Assembly: GCA_030610225.1 (NCBI GenBank)
Contig: JAUWSD010000106.1
Coordinates: 1 to 5,219 of the forward strand
Source: Chloroflexota bacterium
GTDB taxonomy: Bacteria; Chloroflexota; Anaerolineae; Anaerolineales; UBA11579
DNA length: 5,219 nt
Reading direction: 5' to 3'
The notes under the pieces are model-generated. The model worked only from the letters and a program-made list of their open reading frames with translations. It had not been told where the DNA came from and did no database searches. Of this stretch, positions 1 through 5,219 are shown piece after piece; within the stretch, counting starts at the first letter, position 1, and every line of letters begins with the position of its first letter. The position numbers and the translations under genes were made by a program.

Positions 1-785
1 ATCTTGGAGTATTTGGAACCAGAGCGACTGAAGGTGACTGGTCACTATATCACTCTGAACCAGTTTCAATAGAGCCGGGTGCTTTCTGGGCTTTTGATAA
101 AACATTCCTTGAAACCCTAGTGTCCGGAGATTACCAATTCGTGATCTCTTACCAGGATGCTGCAGGATGGCATACTCTTGGCAGTTATGTTGAATTCACA
201 GTCACAGAGACTGTTGAAGAGGAACCTGTTGTTCTTGAACCAGACATTCTCTATCTAAATGTTGTTGGTGGTGATCATTGGCCGCCCTATATTGGTGATT
301 TCGTCGGAGCAAGTTTCCTGCTTGAAAACAATACTGATCAGGACCACACCTATGATGAACTTGGTGTATATGGCACAAAGGATGGAAATACGCAGCTCCT
401 CCTCGCCCACCCTGACCCGGTTACGATCCTGGCTGGCGATTCATGGACATTCAATGGCGAATTCACGGAGGGTTTTGGCGCTGGAAATTATTTACTCACG
501 ATCTATGTGATCGATGGCAGCGGCTTCCAAACCATTGGAGGTTATGAATTCTTTGTGGTTGATACAGAAGCTCCACCAGATATGATCCAGGGACCTTCAG
601 TCACACAAACACCTGAAGAGACGCCAACCCCTGAAGAGGGCGAGTTAAATGGGGAATATGGCATCTCTGACCAATGCCGGGAATCACTCACTGGTTGGGT
701 TGAATGCAATCTCCTGACACCGCTCAAAGGCTTCTTCTGCTGGATCAAGCAAATATTCGATCCAGATGTAGTTTGCGAAGGATGA
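1..785 (+). CDS. Secreted/surface Ig-like repeat protein, C-terminal part
   Basis: This is the 3' end of a gene that enters from the left edge. The frame beginning at base 3 is open to the TGA at 783-785 (260 residues), and the GTG at 120 lies inside a repeat, so it is not the true start. Residues 1-70 and 120-189 align without gaps (25 identities by eye; both begin LGV[FY]GT and share W29/W148 and a D-x-x-G-x-x-T-x-G-x-Y ending). The residues before the second copy (about 80-119) form the first half of the same roughly 119-residue beta-rich module. The composition (alternating hydrophobics, many Gly/Asp/Thr/aromatics, few Lys/Arg) fits an extracytoplasmic Ig-like beta-sandwich. A Pro/Thr/Glu-rich linker follows (about residues 190-214), then a compact tail with four cysteines (C225, C235, C246, C258) and the hydrophobic stretch LKGFFCWIKQIF. 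The N-terminus, with any signal peptide or catalytic domain, is outside the window. Ligand binding or surface display is inferred; I do not recognise a named family. Confidence 0.88.
   Translation, partial: LGVFGTRATEGDWSLYHSEPVSIEPGAFWAFDKTFLETLVSGDYQFVISYQDAAGWHTLGSYVEFTVTETVEEEPVVLEPDILYLNVVGGDHWPPYIGDFVGASFLLENNTDQDHTYDELGVYGTKDGNTQLLLAHPDPVTILAGDSWTFNGEFTEGFGAGNYLLTIYVIDGSGFQTIGGYEFFVVDTEAPPDMIQGPSVTQTPEETPTPEEGELNGEYGISDQCRESLTGWVECNLLTPLKGFFCWIKQIFDPDVVCEG
3..569 (+). repeat. Tandem protein-level repeat, 357-nt period
   Basis: The segments at about 3-212 and 360-569 encode the same 70-residue motif, offset by exactly 119 codons and alignable without gaps. Shared positions include LGV-x-GT at the start, P-V-x-I, G-x-x-W-x-F, G-x-Y, I, D-x-x-G-x-x-T-x-G-x-Y and a closing F-x-V. 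The DNA has diverged, so this is an old domain duplication and not a recent one. The left copy is cut by the window edge, and more copies may lie upstream. Confidence 0.85.
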
Positions 786-801
786 CACCTGAATATTAAA
801 C

Positions 802-833
802 AAAAAAAGGCTGTCAAATTGACAGCCTTTTTT
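802..833. terminator. Bidirectional rho-independent terminator
   Basis: A 7-bp GC-rich stem, GGCTGTC (809-815) with GACAGCC (821-827), encloses AAATT. It is preceded by seven A's (802-808) and followed by six T's (828-833), so both strands read as a hairpin plus U-tract. It lies 16 bases after the stop of the left-edge gene and just past the stop of the convergent MFS gene, and it can end both transcripts. Confidence 0.9.
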
Positions 834-836
834 ATT

Positions 837-2099
837 TTATTCTCCTGCTTCTTCATCATTCTCAATTTCAATTCCAAGATCAACTTTGCCTTTTATCGGT
901 TTAAAGATGAACCAGGTCGGTATGACTGCCAGGGTTACAACTATTGCGGTAACTAAGAATGGGGTGCGTGGTTGGTAATTTTCCCACAGCAATGCCCCAA
1001 TGTATGGCGCTGGCATTGAGATCAGCCCAATACTTCCATAGAATACACCTGAGAAAATACCGAGCATCTTTTTTGGAACCACCTTTGAAATATAGGACTG
1101 GTATGCCGGGCTCAATAACCCAACTGCTACCCCAAAAACGATCCAGGTCAGTGCAAAGCCTATGAATGTGTAAGCATTCAAAAATATCGCGAATGCAACG
1201 GTAATCAGGAAAAAACCCGAGCTGATCGGAACTCGTTCTCCGTATTTATCTGACAGCTTGCCAGAAATTATCGGTGTGAACATCATCGCGATCGAGAAGA
1301 TCGCGCCAAGGATACCGATCTGTTCTACACCGATCCCACCAATCTGTTCAAGATACAGTGGCTGCAATTCGCCTGATAATCTGAAAGCAATATCCCGCAC
1401 GCCATCGGTAACAAATATCCAGGTTACTACACCACCAGCAAACATCATCTTGAACATTGTTCCAAGGCTTTTCTTGAATGAGATCGCACTTAGATCGTTT
1501 GGTGATTCGGAGGTGCTCTCTTTATTCTTTTGAGTAGTCGCCATCCAAATCCTTAAACCAGCCGCAGCTGTATATAAAATGGCTGCTGTAAGCATCATTG
1601 TTTTGAAGTCATAGAATCCCATCAGGTATCCACCCAGCGGAGGGCCTACTACTCCAGTGATCTGAAAAAGAGTTTCAGAAATCCCATATACTTGACCACG
1701 TGTTTCTTCTGTTGAGTTTTCTGCGATAAAAGCCCCAAAACTTGGACCTACCAAAGCTCTTGGAAACTGGGATACTATCAGAGCAACCATCAACCACTGC
1801 CATGATGGTGCAAGGGCAATGAAAAAGAAACCGATCACACCACCAATGCTGCCGATCGCGATCGCTTTCAAACGCCCAATTTGGTCTGATACCCACCCAC
1901 CTATCACCTGCAGGAATAAAGACGCTCCTGCTGAAATAGTGAAGACGATCCCAACCTGCTTAATTGAAGCCCCAAGTTGGGTAATATAGATCGGCAGAAG
2001 CATGCCGTACATTGAAGATGCAATATTAGCCAGGATCATGGCTGCCATGAACCACTTCAGGACATTAGTGAATAGTGGTGGTTTTTTTATTGATTCCAT
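837..2099 (-). CDS. Major facilitator superfamily (MFS) transporter, DHA1/multidrug-efflux-like
   Basis: This encodes a full-length 420-residue inner-membrane transporter, probably with 12 transmembrane helices, of the proton-coupled MFS type. Motif A is in the loop after helix 2 (residues 67-79, G-G-W-x-S-D-x-x-G-R). A motif-B-like R-x-x-x-G lies at 114-118, and a motif-C-like G-x-x-G-P-P-x-G-G at 149-157, which is typical of drug/H+ antiporters. A second, degenerate motif A (G-K-L-S-D-K-Y-G at 280-287) marks the start of the C-terminal half. A hydrophilic, Ser/Asn/Lys-rich loop (about 189-210) separates the halves, and the C-terminus is acidic (IENDEEAGE). The ATG at 2099-2097 is supported by GAGGAG (minus strand, 2111-2106) six bases upstream. 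The gene is divergent from the hydrolase and convergent with the left-edge gene. Efflux of small molecules is the family expectation; the substrate cannot be read from the sequence. No adjacent regulator gene is present. Confidence 0.93.
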   Translation of the reverse strand: MESIKKPPLFTNVLKWFMAAMILANIASSMYGMLLPIYITQLGASIKQVGIVFTISAGASLFLQVIGGWVSDQIGRLKAIAIGSIGGVIGFFFIALAPSWQWLMVALIVSQFPRALVGPSFGAFIAENSTEETRGQVYGISETLFQITGVVGPPLGGYLMGFYDFKTMMLTAAILYTAAAGLRIWMATTQKNKESTSESPNDLSAISFKKSLGTMFKMMFAGGVVTWIFVTDGVRDIAFRLSGELQPLYLEQIGGIGVEQIGILGAIFSIAMMFTPIISGKLSDKYGERVPISSGFFLITVAFAIFLNAYTFIGFALTWIVFGVAVGLLSPAYQSYISKVVPKKMLGIFSGVFYGSIGLISMPAPYIGALLWENYQPRTPFLVTAIVVTLAVIPTWFIFKPIKGKVDLGIEIENDEEAGE

Positions 2100-2131
2100 C
2101 TACTTCTCCTCAATTTCTATTCTTTAGATAT

Positions 2132-2145
2132 ATCTGAATTCAGAT
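2132..2145. promoter_or_regulatory. Perfect 14-bp palindrome, possible operator
   Basis: ATCTGAATTCAGAT is its own reverse complement and lies 33-46 bases upstream of the MFS start codon, where a repressor could block transcription. About 0.3 such palindromes are expected by chance in a window of this size, so the call is tentative. No regulator gene is next to it. Confidence 0.3.
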
Positions 2146-2326
2146 TTCCAAATAGAAAATATATTTGTTGCAGATATTTTGAACATCTACGCTAAATATA
2201 TACGGTTATTTTAACTATAAGTTTCAATTATTTCAAGTAGTTATTAAATTTATTAATATTTGCCCATTACATTGAATATTATTTCAATTGTGCAATCATC
2301 TCCGCCCAGATTCAGTGAAAAGTACC

Positions 2327-2358
2327 TTGGAAATCCCAATGATAATATCGCTTATAAT
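2327..2358 (+). promoter_or_regulatory. Candidate sigma-70-type promoter of the hydrolase gene
   Basis: A consensus TATAAT lies at 2353-2358, giving a transcript start near 2365 and a leader of about 24 bases. The best -35 is TTGGAA (2327-2332, 4 of 6 matches), but the 20-base spacer is longer than the ideal 17. The -10 box is convincing; the -35 is not. Confidence 0.45.
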
Positions 2359-2379
2359 TAAGTTACAGAATAAATCAAT

Positions 2380-2386
2380 GGAGTGA
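2380..2386 (+). promoter_or_regulatory. Ribosome binding site that decides the hydrolase start
   Basis: GGAGTGA (2380-2386) resembles the anti-SD complement. The GGAG core ends five bases before ATG 2389, which is good spacing. It overlaps the alternative GTG at 2383, which would then have no SD of its own, so the ATG is preferred. Confidence 0.6.
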
Positions 2387-2388
2387 GC

Positions 2389-3303
2389 ATGCTTCCAAAT
2401 CCAATACTAAATCGAATATTACGCAAAAAAGTGCTTGAGCAATTTTCAGAGTATGATGACTTGCTTGTGATGAGAAGCCATTTCATTGAACAGGATAGTA
2501 AATTTTCTATTCTTGATAGATTTCACCGCATGGAGAGAGAAGATACCGAAATCAATGATGTCCCTTTGCAGTGGATCAAGGTTAAAAAATCCCGTGAGGA
2601 TCATGTCCTGCTCTATTTGCACGGCGGCGCTTTCTGCCTGAAGACACCCAGCCTGCACGGACAGATGCTGGCGCGTATTTGTAACCGCATCGGTTTCACG
2701 GGTTTGATGCCCGACTACCGGCTTTCGCCTGAATACATTTTCCCGGAACCTCTGGATGACTGCATGACAGCCTACAAATGGCTGCTGGATGAGGGCTATG
2801 ACCCGGATAAGATAGTGATCGGCGGTGATTCTGCAGGAGGAAGCTTGACCATGGCTCTCTTGATGGAGATAAAAGCAAATGATCTACCAATGCCCAAGTG
2901 CTCATTCCTGCTCTCCCCGGCCCTGAGATTAACTTCTGATATTAATACTGATGAATCTGATTCCAGAATTGAAAATGTTGACAATGATGTCATTCTCCCT
3001 ACCCCGGTAATTGTGAAATTCCAGAACGCTTTGATGCCAAGCCGGGATTTCTCTCATCCGATCTTCAATATCCTCGACTCTGATTTTACCGGTCTGCCAC
3101 CTCTACATTTCCAGGCTGGTACAACCGAGATACTGAGGGATGACAGTGTCTTAGCGGCAAAAAGGTCGGAAGAAGCTGGTATCGAAACTGAGCTGATCCT
3201 CTGGCCGGACCATCCCCATGTCTTCATGATCTTCCCCTTTGCTAAAAATGCAATTAGATCTGTCAAAATGATTGCCAACTTTGTAAACACATATATTGAT
3301 TAA
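2389..3303 (+). CDS. Alpha/beta hydrolase, hormone-sensitive lipase (HSL)/GDSAG esterase family
   Basis: The product is a 304-residue, probably cytoplasmic serine hydrolase of the alpha/beta-hydrolase-3 type (bacterial family IV esterases), expected to cleave carboxyl esters of short to medium acyl chains. Seen in order are the HSL oxyanion motif H78-G-G-A, the conserved D-Y-R-L-S-P-E (109-115), the nucleophile elbow G-D-S148-A-G-G, the acid region G-T-T-E247-I-L-R-D-D, and the catalytic His in D-H-P-H277-V-F. Length and motif spacing fit a complete enzyme with the N-terminal cap helix (about 1-45). The acid position aligned with the family's usual D-P-L-x-D aspartate is Glu here, with Asp 251/252 nearby. 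The start is taken at ATG 2389 because of the SD; a GTG at 2383 would add two residues. No signal peptide or membrane helix is seen. The gene is divergent from the MFS transporter and ends in its own terminator. The substrate is unknown. Confidence 0.93.
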   Translation: MLPNPILNRILRKKVLEQFSEYDDLLVMRSHFIEQDSKFSILDRFHRMEREDTEINDVPLQWIKVKKSREDHVLLYLHGGAFCLKTPSLHGQMLARICNRIGFTGLMPDYRLSPEYIFPEPLDDCMTAYKWLLDEGYDPDKIVIGGDSAGGSLTMALLMEIKANDLPMPKCSFLLSPALRLTSDINTDESDSRIENVDNDVILPTPVIVKFQNALMPSRDFSHPIFNILDSDFTGLPPLHFQAGTTEILRDDSVLAAKRSEEAGIETELILWPDHPHVFMIFPFAKNAIRSVKMIANFVNTYID

Positions 3304-3323
3304 CAAACCAGTGCTGCTTAAAT

Positions 3324-3355
3324 AAAAAAAGCCGGGAATATTCCCGGCTTTTTTT
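3324..3355. terminator. Bidirectional rho-independent terminator
   Basis: GCCGGGA (3331-3337) pairs with TCCCGGC (3342-3348) around a four-base ATAT loop. The stem is flanked by seven A's (3324-3330) and seven T's (3349-3355), so it works on both strands. It sits in the 59-bp gap between the convergent hydrolase and SIMPL genes, immediately after both stop codons. Confidence 0.92.
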
Positions 3356-3362
3356 CACTCAC

Positions 3363-4076
3363 TTATTTCATTTCAAATTCCATCAAAACTTCAACGACCA
3401 CTTCCAGCTGACCTGCTGACACGGGTACATCCATTCCCCCCCCCATCGCATCAGCGGCGACATTTTGGCTATAAACAATCCCACCGCTGCGAGATTGAGT
3501 ACTGATGGTCAGAGCTTCACCAAGTGAAGCACCAGCCGCTTCAACCAGAGTTTCTGCCCTGGCCTGTGCATTCTCGACAGCCAATATCATGGCCTGGTTG
3601 AGTGCTTCTTCGCGATCACTTACATCAAAATCGATACCATGCAGGTTATTTGCTCCAGCTTCAACAACTTCATTCAGTACTGCTCCCAAGTTGTCAAGAT
3701 CACGGACGATCACACTTACCTGGTTATTGACAACATATGAGATCGAAGTGATCTCACCTTTATCGTCATAGTTAGTTCGCGGGTAAACGCTGAAATTCGA
3801 GGTCTGGATATCTTCATCTGCGATCTCGAATTTTGACAAGGCATCGCGTACTGCCTGGACGATCTCACTGTTGTCGCCGACTGCTTTATCAGCTGAGTCA
3901 CCCCTGGTCTGAACACCGATCCTGACTGTTGCCATATCGGGGGTCAGATACACTTTCCCGGTTCCGTTCACAGAGACTTTACGCATTTCTGGTTGGCTGG
4001 CAACAGTTGCTACTGGTGCGCATGCTGACACAGCGACAACCAATATCAATAAAATAAAAATTAAATTCTTTTTCAT
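3363..4076 (-). CDS. SIMPL-domain (DUF541) lipoprotein
   Basis: The product is a 237-residue envelope protein. It starts with a lipoprotein signal peptide: MKKN, a hydrophobic core (about 5-16) and the lipobox V-S-A-C19, so Cys19 should be lipidated after signal peptidase II cleavage and anchor the protein outside the membrane. The rest (about 33-237) is a SIMPL/DUF541 domain. Its typical features are V-x-G-x-G-K-V-Y-L-T-P-D-M-A near the N-terminus (35-49), the T-S-N-F-S-V-Y-P region (92-99), and the Ala-rich helix A-V-E-N-A-Q-A-R-A-E (166-175) followed by A-G-A-S-L-G-E (181-187). The family includes periplasmic/outer-surface proteins linked to oxidative stress (E. coli YggE) and the mammalian IRAK-1-binding SIMPL; its biochemical role is poorly defined. 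The start is supported by GGAAGAGGT (minus strand, 4093-4085), with the GAGG core nine bases upstream. Codons 211-215 contain nine consecutive G's. Confidence 0.92.
   Translation of the reverse strand: MKKNLIFILLILVVAVSACAPVATVASQPEMRKVSVNGTGKVYLTPDMATVRIGVQTRGDSADKAVGDNSEIVQAVRDALSKFEIADEDIQTSNFSVYPRTNYDDKGEITSISYVVNNQVSVIVRDLDNLGAVLNEVVEAGANNLHGIDFDVSDREEALNQAMILAVENAQARAETLVEAAGASLGEALTISTQSRSGGIVYSQNVAADAMGGGMDVPVSAGQLEVVVEVLMEFEMK
3436..3444 (-). repeat. Homopolymer G9 tract inside the SIMPL gene
   Basis: Nine C's on the + strand read as nine G's in the coding strand, spanning codons Met211-Gly-Gly-Gly-Met215. A one-base slip here would change the last roughly 25 residues, including the final beta-strand region. 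Whether it is used for switching is unknown. Confidence 0.9.
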
Positions 4077-4137
4077 TTGAGATTACCTCTTCCTTTTTTA
4101 ATTAAGTTTATCATTTTTCATATCTATAACGCTATTT

Positions 4138-4169
4138 ATTCTAACAAGGTTCCTGCAATATTTACTCAA
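4138..4169 (-). promoter_or_regulatory. Candidate promoter of the SIMPL gene
   Basis: On the minus strand, TGTTAGAAT (4146-4138) is an extended -10 with one mismatch to TGnTATAAT. The nearest -35-like hexamer, TTGAGT (4169-4164), is 20 bases away and weak. The predicted leader would be about 55 bases. Confidence 0.3.
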
Positions 4170-4188
4170 ATCCTCAAAACAAACGTTC

Positions 4189-4197
4189 TGGTATAAT
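4189..4197 (+). promoter_or_regulatory. Extended -10 promoter of nurA
   Basis: TGGTATAAT matches the extended -10 consensus TGnTATAAT exactly. No good -35 is seen 17 bases upstream (AATCCT), which extended -10 promoters tolerate. Transcription should begin near 4204, giving a leader of only about 19 bases before the nurA ATG. Confidence 0.65.
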
Positions 4198-4210
4198 TTT
4201 CTTATTATGG

Positions 4211-4217
4211 AAGGAAA
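4211..4217 (+). promoter_or_regulatory. Ribosome binding site of nurA
   Basis: AAGGAAA lies with its AAGGA core seven bases before ATG 4223. It supports that start over the ATG at 4207, whose frame ends after eight codons. Confidence 0.65.
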
Positions 4218-4222
4218 TACAC

Positions 4223-5219
4223 ATGTCACTTGATTTCCAGCAGATTCGCGAGCAGATCATTGAGCTTGGTTCCAAAGCACCTGAGAGGCAAAAAGAGATC
4301 AGCAAGCTGCGTGATACAGCTCGCAAGCTCTTAACCCAAAATGCGATGAATCAGGATTTCCTGCGCGAGAAATTATCCAGGGTTGTAAACCTGAATAACA
4401 ATTTCCGCTGCGCGATACCTACCGAAGAAGCCTTCAGCCAGATTTTTCCACTGCCCCAAATCCCCAAAGAGATGATCGTTGTCGGTGCAGATGGCTCGCA
4501 GATCAATCCGGATTCACATCTTGAACTGGATTATTGCCTGGTGAATGTTGGAGCTTTCATAATGAAGCTCGAAGATACTCAAGCTCCCAAAACTTTCGTG
4601 CAGAGTGAGCTCTATTACGATGAGACCCTTTACACTCCATCAGGGATGCTCACCCAGGGTATGATCGCATTAATGCGCGACACCCGTGAGCGCGAATTCC
4701 TGGCAGAGATTGCAGAAGAGATCGGACAGAAGGTGATCACAGTGGCAGACGGGCCGATAGAACTGTGGGGGCGTGAAGAGCTAGTATCCCAACATTTCGA
4801 AAGGTATTTGATTTCATTATCAAAACTCTATAAACTCGGAGCGATCACCGCTGGATATGTCGACCGCCCACGCTCAGACCTAGTCGTTCGGCTGCTGGAA
4901 CTTTCTGCACTTGATGAGAATAAGCTTGGAGAGGCAGGAAAAGAGCGTTTCCTGCTCGGTGTGCGGGATACCGATCTGTGGAGCCCCTTCCTTGACCCAG
5001 GCGCCAGATCGGCTGTTTTTGGGATCCAGTCAAAAACTGCATCGAAATATGAGGAAGATCTTGCTCTGCATTTCTTCTACCTGAATGTCAGCTTAAAAGA
5101 AGATGCGTCCTATCTGGTGCGAGTAGAAATTCCTGCATGGGTTGCGGGGGACGAGCAGATGTTGAACGATCTGCATGCCATCCTTGTCAGCCAGTGTCAG
5201 ATCATGCCCGGCTCAAAAT
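4223..5219 (+). CDS. nurA: NurA-domain DNA end-processing nuclease, N-terminal part
   Basis: The frame from ATG 4223 is open to the right edge (332 complete codons), so the gene is cut there. The pattern fits the NurA family, metal-dependent 5'-3' exo/endonucleases that act with the HerA hexameric helicase in DNA end resection. Visible signatures are V-V-G-A-D90-G-S-Q (motif I, metal-binding Asp), R-E-R-E-F (155-159, candidate acidic residues), T-V-A-D176-G-P (second metal-binding Asp), A-G-Y-V-D-R-P-R-S (210-218), R-D-T-D-L (248-252), the R-S-A-V-F strand (262-266), and F-F-Y-L-N-V followed by R-V-E-I-P-A-W-V-A (284-308). The N-terminal 60 residues are helical and charged, as in bacterial NurA proteins. 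The missing C-terminus should hold the conserved His near the end of the domain. The product is cytoplasmic. No partner is inside the window; HerA is expected nearby. Family assignment is from motif recognition, not a search. Confidence 0.82.
   Translation, partial: MSLDFQQIREQIIELGSKAPERQKEISKLRDTARKLLTQNAMNQDFLREKLSRVVNLNNNFRCAIPTEEAFSQIFPLPQIPKEMIVVGADGSQINPDSHLELDYCLVNVGAFIMKLEDTQAPKTFVQSELYYDETLYTPSGMLTQGMIALMRDTREREFLAEIAEEIGQKVITVADGPIELWGREELVSQHFERYLISLSKLYKLGAITAGYVDRPRSDLVVRLLELSALDENKLGEAGKERFLLGVRDTDLWSPFLDPGARSAVFGIQSKTASKYEEDLALHFFYLNVSLKEDASYLVRVEIPAWVAGDEQMLNDLHAILVSQCQIMPGSK

Larger units (their letters stand above)
2100..2388. promoter_or_regulatory. AT-rich divergent intergenic region between MFS and hydrolase genes
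   Basis: No credible coding sequence is seen in these 289 bases. The region must hold the promoters of the two divergent genes. Visible elements are a 14-bp perfect palindrome at 2132-2145 near the MFS start, a TATATT-like -10 for the MFS strand at 2163-2158 without a good -35, a 9-bp imperfect direct repeat TTTCAATTA/TTTCAAGTA (2222-2239), an ATTGAA...TTCAAT inverted repeat (2271-2288), and a TATAAT at 2353-2358 facing the hydrolase. Only the last is a promoter element of reasonable quality. Confidence 0.6.

Noticed and set aside
120..785. GTG at 120 as the real start of the left-edge gene
   Set aside because: The frame is open to base 3, the upstream residues match the second repeat copy, and no SD or signal peptide is seen at 120.
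542..883. Minus-strand frame of 113 codons across the first terminator
   Set aside because: It runs antisense to the repeat protein and through the terminator hairpin, and its protein shows no domain-like pattern. It is a shadow frame.
1858..1865. GCGATCGC octamer, identical to the cyanobacterial HIP1 palindrome
   Set aside because: I noticed only this one copy, lying inside coding sequence (Ala-Ile-Ala-Ile of the MFS protein). A single copy does not indicate a HIP1-rich genome.
2222..2288. TTTCAAT direct and inverted repeats as an operator or origin-like iteron array
   Set aside because: Only two or three short, imperfect copies in very AT-rich DNA, with irregular spacing and no replication or regulator gene beside them.
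2100..2388. Possible small RNA or riboswitch in the divergent gap
   Set aside because: No GC-rich stems, terminator hairpin or recognisable riboswitch core; leader lengths inferred from the -10 boxes are short.
4845..5042. Minus-strand frame inside nurA
   Set aside because: It is antisense to well-conserved NurA motifs, with no SD and no recognisable product.

Overview
The window holds five protein genes and no RNA gene, mobile element or CRISPR array that I can see. From left to right they are: the 3' end of a secreted or surface repeat protein (+, enters from the left edge), an MFS transporter (-), an alpha/beta hydrolase of the hormone-sensitive-lipase type (+), a SIMPL-domain (DUF541) lipoprotein (-), and the 5' part of a NurA-type nuclease gene (+, runs off the right edge).

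The organism is a bacterium: the genes have Shine-Dalgarno sites, TATAAT-like -10 boxes and rho-independent terminators, and one product has a lipoprotein signal peptide. The mix of a Pro/Thr/Glu-rich linker on an Ig-like repeat protein, a bacterial NurA and a SIMPL lipoprotein, at moderate GC, reminds me of Chloroflexota (Anaerolineae). That is an impression from gene style, not a demonstrated assignment.

The strands alternate strictly (+ - + - +). Both convergent gaps (about 50-60 bp) hold one compact GC-rich hairpin flanked by A's on one side and T's on the other, so each can terminate transcription from both directions. Both divergent gaps (2100-2388 and 4077-4222) are AT-rich and hold the promoters. 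Each gene therefore looks like its own transcription unit within the window. NurA would be expected to lead into a HerA helicase gene beyond the right edge.

The genes do not form an obvious common pathway: they cover surface/extracellular binding, transport, ester hydrolysis, an envelope protein of unclear role, and DNA end processing. The most interesting points are a 119-residue tandem repeat and a four-cysteine tail in the left-edge protein, which continues upstream of the first start codon in the window; a run of nine G's inside the SIMPL gene; a Glu where the hydrolase family usually has its catalytic Asp; and a tiny ORF overlapping the nurA start just after a strong extended -10 box. 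I see no convincing evidence of a new multi-gene system.
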